This document shows positions 61,566 to 64,000 of a DNA stretch of 64,000 bases, one piece after another. Below the pieces are notes generated by a model. It did not search any database and was not told the origin of the DNA. It saw nothing but the letters and a program-made list of their open reading frames with translations. Each line of letters opens with the position of its first letter. Positions within the stretch are counted from its first letter, which is position 1. Both the position numbers and the translations under genes were made by a program. This DNA comes from Inia geoffrensis (Eukaryota > Chordata > Mammalia > Artiodactyla > Iniidae). The stretch is taken from positions 24,281,592-24,345,591 of the forward strand of contig CM070905.1 in NCBI GenBank assembly GCA_036417435.1, read 5' to 3'.

Positions 61566-64000
61566 GTACTACCACAGAAGAAATATGGAGAATAATATAC
61601 AAGAGCAAGTATGCTAGAAGGACAGGACTGCATGAACAGATATTTGCGGGAGAAAAAAATCAGAGAAAAAGGAGAAAATTAAGCCATAACCCCTAACCTA
61701 GATGCACACCATTGCTTCCCCATCCTGTATGATTAGCCCACCTGGCCTCAACTTTGCTTTGTCATCTTTTACACACCTGACACAAGATCTCTATATAATT
61801 CATTCTATACTTAAAGTATTCAAATTATGTTTTCTTAAATAGCCAACTACTCTCAAATAAAGAACATTTATCATTTTAATACCCCCATATTTAAAGTAAT
61901 ACTAATGACAATTCTGAGGTCAAGGGCATCGAAATAGAGGTTTCCTCCTAGACCCAAAGCAAGCCTTGGTGTCCAAAACACATCATTTAAACATTTCAGT
62001 TCACTGATATCACCAAGAATGTGCATAATTATTTGAGTTCGAGCTTCACATTCACCATCCACCTGTCTTCTAATTTCTCTGGCTTAAAAAAAAAATTTAA
62101 GGCAGCAGCACCATTCTCATGCTCTTCAAAGAACTTAAGGCACCTTTAGAACTGAAGGTGAATCTTTATCCTTTCTCAGAGTTGATGCGTGGGAATCTCC
62201 ACACTCTGAACAGGAGCAAATGGGATTTCCAAACTCTGATAAAAGTCATGGGGAACCATGATCACTGCCTAGTAAGTGAAGTACGGCCCAAAACATGAAA
62301 ATCTTTAAAGAAATAACATTGAGTTTTCCTTAACAAGGAAAATGGGACAAATAAGAGCTGCCTGGCTAGAGGGAGTGCTGGCCAACATAAGGGCAGGTGT
62401 ATAGGATTGTGGATATTTTATAAGCATCCAGGCAGTCAAATGAAAATAGTGGGTCACTACTGAGGAGCCCTAAAATAGTTTATGATGACACTAATGATAG
62501 TGTAAGAATGCTTGCTAGACAGAAGATGCTAGGTGCCAGTAATGAACAGGATTTTTAATAAAGACAAAAATCAATGGCTATCAGAATCAGCCATCAGGAA
62601 TAAAGAAGTCCCAATGTATTCATATTCCCCTAGCAATACAGGGCAATCTACTCACAGAGTAGCCGTGTGAGTCACTAAGTGAACATTTTTTTAAATGAAT
62701 TGAACAAAATAATTGACATTTCCCTTACACAGCCTTACGATGTGCCACAGAACCTTACCTACCCTATTTATTCTGAAACACCACATAGGTTTAAGGCAAT
62801 GTCACTTGTTTGGAACTCCAAAACAAGGAATGGTAAGAAATAGTTTCAATAGGCATTCGGATAAAGATCATGGGATGAGATACAGCTAAATGTGTGAACA
62901 AGAAAGATGCTCAACAGGACTGGGCCAAGCCAAGATACTCTCAAAAGAAGGAAAGAAAATAAATAGCATACCAAACATTCCAACAAAAAAACAGGGTGAC
63001 TTGAGTCTGATTATAATACGTCTCTCATGAAGCTCGGAAAGAACTAATAGCACGAGCAGGAAACAAGATACCGCAAGTGAAAACAGAGTCACCTTGTTAC
63101 TCTAGCCCTGAAGATCTAGTAGCTATTGACATCTGCAAACATCTTACAAGACAGATATTAGAAGTCCCTAAGAAAATACAAAATAAAAGCAATTCCTCCA
63201 AATTACCAGGTACATAAAAGCCTTTGAAATCTCTAAGAGGCAATTGAGGTATGGAATGTATTCTGAGAAAACAAGACTTTAGCTGAATCTTGCCTGCTAA
63301 AAAGGACTACCTAGGTTAGATTCAAATCTACATGGAAATACTTTAAAATTAAAAATAGAAAAGAATGCTTAATTTATTTGGTGGGCGGATAATACACAAA
63401 CCAATATGTGCTGCAATCACTGTTCATCCTGAGAAGTGACATTGTATGTAGGCCCTGCAATGACTCACGTTAGAGATAACTTCAATCATCTTTACCTCTC
63501 CTTGGTTTGGGAAGGAGGCCCAATCTCAGCATCTAAAAGGCATGCCTGGCTTTTTTTTTTTTTTTGAACAGGAGCTTATCATGCCAAAATGAGGTCTCTG
63601 TTTAATGCTCATCTGGAGGGAATGGAAGGGACTCCTAATCAAGGTCTTATTCTCAACTCCAGTTCAGGTCAAATTTAATCTAGCCCATCTAGCAGCCAAA
63701 AAACTGTAGCCAAAAAATTTACTGGACCCTAGGATCCTGCAGGATTTCTTAAAACAAGGCTGAATAAACAAAAACTATGAAAACATTGATGAATGTGGTT
63801 TCACTACAATTTTAACGAGTTCTTTACTGAAAAAGCATCGAACAAACTGACAGGCCAAAGCACAGACTAAGTAGCTGATAAGTGAAACAAGATAAAGACA
63901 AGGCAGAACAGGATAAGAGAGAACTGGAGTACTGAGCCACAGCTGTAAATTCTCAGTGAGGCCTACCCTGATCACATTACATTTTAGCAAAGACTCAAAG

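Larger units (their letters stand above)
1..64000 (-). other. SND1: SND1 gene, internal segment (two exons and flanking introns)
   Basis: The window lies inside SND1, read from high to low coordinates. SND1 is a protein of about 910 residues with four tandem staphylococcal-nuclease-like (OB-fold) domains followed by a Tudor domain fused to a fifth. The family is known for roles in transcriptional co-activation, pre-mRNA splicing, RISC-associated RNA decay and stress granules. The identification comes from two exons whose conceptual products match, as far as I recall it, about residues 385-448 of the human protein. Both have GT-AG junctions and join in frame. The gene's first and last exons, promoter and poly-A site are not here. 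The exon coding the preceding residues (ending ..GENTQ) was not found between 60399 and 64000, nor the one coding the following residues (NIAEAL..) below 18432. The mammalian gene is known to have very long introns, which agrees. Confidence 0.96.
60399..64000 (-). other. SND1: SND1 intron, 3' part, upstream of exon 60309-60398
   Basis: This is intronic sequence leading into the upstream exon. It contains a weak L1M-like stretch (60640-60750), a possible old MIR/L2-type repeat (60780-61130), an L2-like tail (61455-61560) and a 14-15 nt T run near 63551. No CHR SINE was seen. I recognised nothing in 61560-63550 or 63570-64000: AT-rich, no convincing reading frame, no splice-flanked SND1-like coding block. 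Confidence 0.9.

Noticed and set aside
1..64000. Bacterial-type operon, phage or defence system
   Set aside because: Spliced exons, SINEs, L1 and microsatellites show mammalian nuclear DNA. No long continuous gene exists outside the L1.

Overview
This window is mammalian nuclear DNA, almost certainly from a cetacean. It lies inside one gene, SND1 (staphylococcal nuclease and Tudor domain containing 1, also called Tudor-SN or p100), which is transcribed from the minus strand. Two short coding exons are recognisable by their protein sequence: 60309-60398 (90 nt, 30 codons) and 18433-18533 (101 nt, 33 codons plus two bases). They are consecutive, join in frame, have GT-AG junctions and encode part of the third nuclease-like domain. 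Everything else is intron: the 3' end of the upstream intron (60399-64000), one complete 41,775-nt intron (18534-60308), and the 5' part of the next intron (1-18432). I found no other gene, no RNA gene and no bacterial-type system.

The cetacean call rests on about 25 copies of tRNA-derived CHR-family SINEs (named for Cetacea, Hippopotamidae, Ruminantia). Most are a short CpG-rich form of about 200 bp ending in a gcgtaccgc-type motif plus poly-A. Others are a long form of about 250-365 bp, and four are CHR-2-like. Many have perfect or near-perfect 12-17 bp target-site duplications (TSDs), so they are fairly young. A 5.8-kb full-length but inactive L1 (40184-46003) has the 3' end typical of cetartiodactyl L1s, carries a SINE inside it, and sits in the A-rich tail of an older L1 between 13-bp TSDs. 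Older material includes L1M/HAL1 fragments, MIR and L2 pieces, hAT-type DNA transposon fossils and microsatellites.

Layout by region. 1-18.4 kb: intron with SINEs, a 52-bp L1 stub and an old L1/HAL1 remnant. 18.43-18.53 kb: SND1 exon. 18.55-18.60 kb: a 44-bp L1 stub placed against the exon's 3' splice site. 18.75-20.24 kb: an old L1 broken by two oppositely oriented SINEs. 20-40 kb: ordinary intron with scattered SINEs and a very tight inverted SINE pair at 38.4-39.1 kb. 40.2-46.0 kb: the full-length L1, then a CA microsatellite. 46-60.3 kb: intron, SINE-free from 57.0 kb onward. 60.3-60.4 kb: the upstream SND1 exon.

The most interesting observation is the 44-bp L1 stub beside the 18533 acceptor. 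Its insertion put an L1-derived pyrimidine tract, a candidate branch point and an extra AG acceptor into the splice site. Use of that AG, 27 nt upstream, would add nine in-frame codons (WSTLILYFQ) to SND1. This is a sequence-based prediction that RNA data could test.
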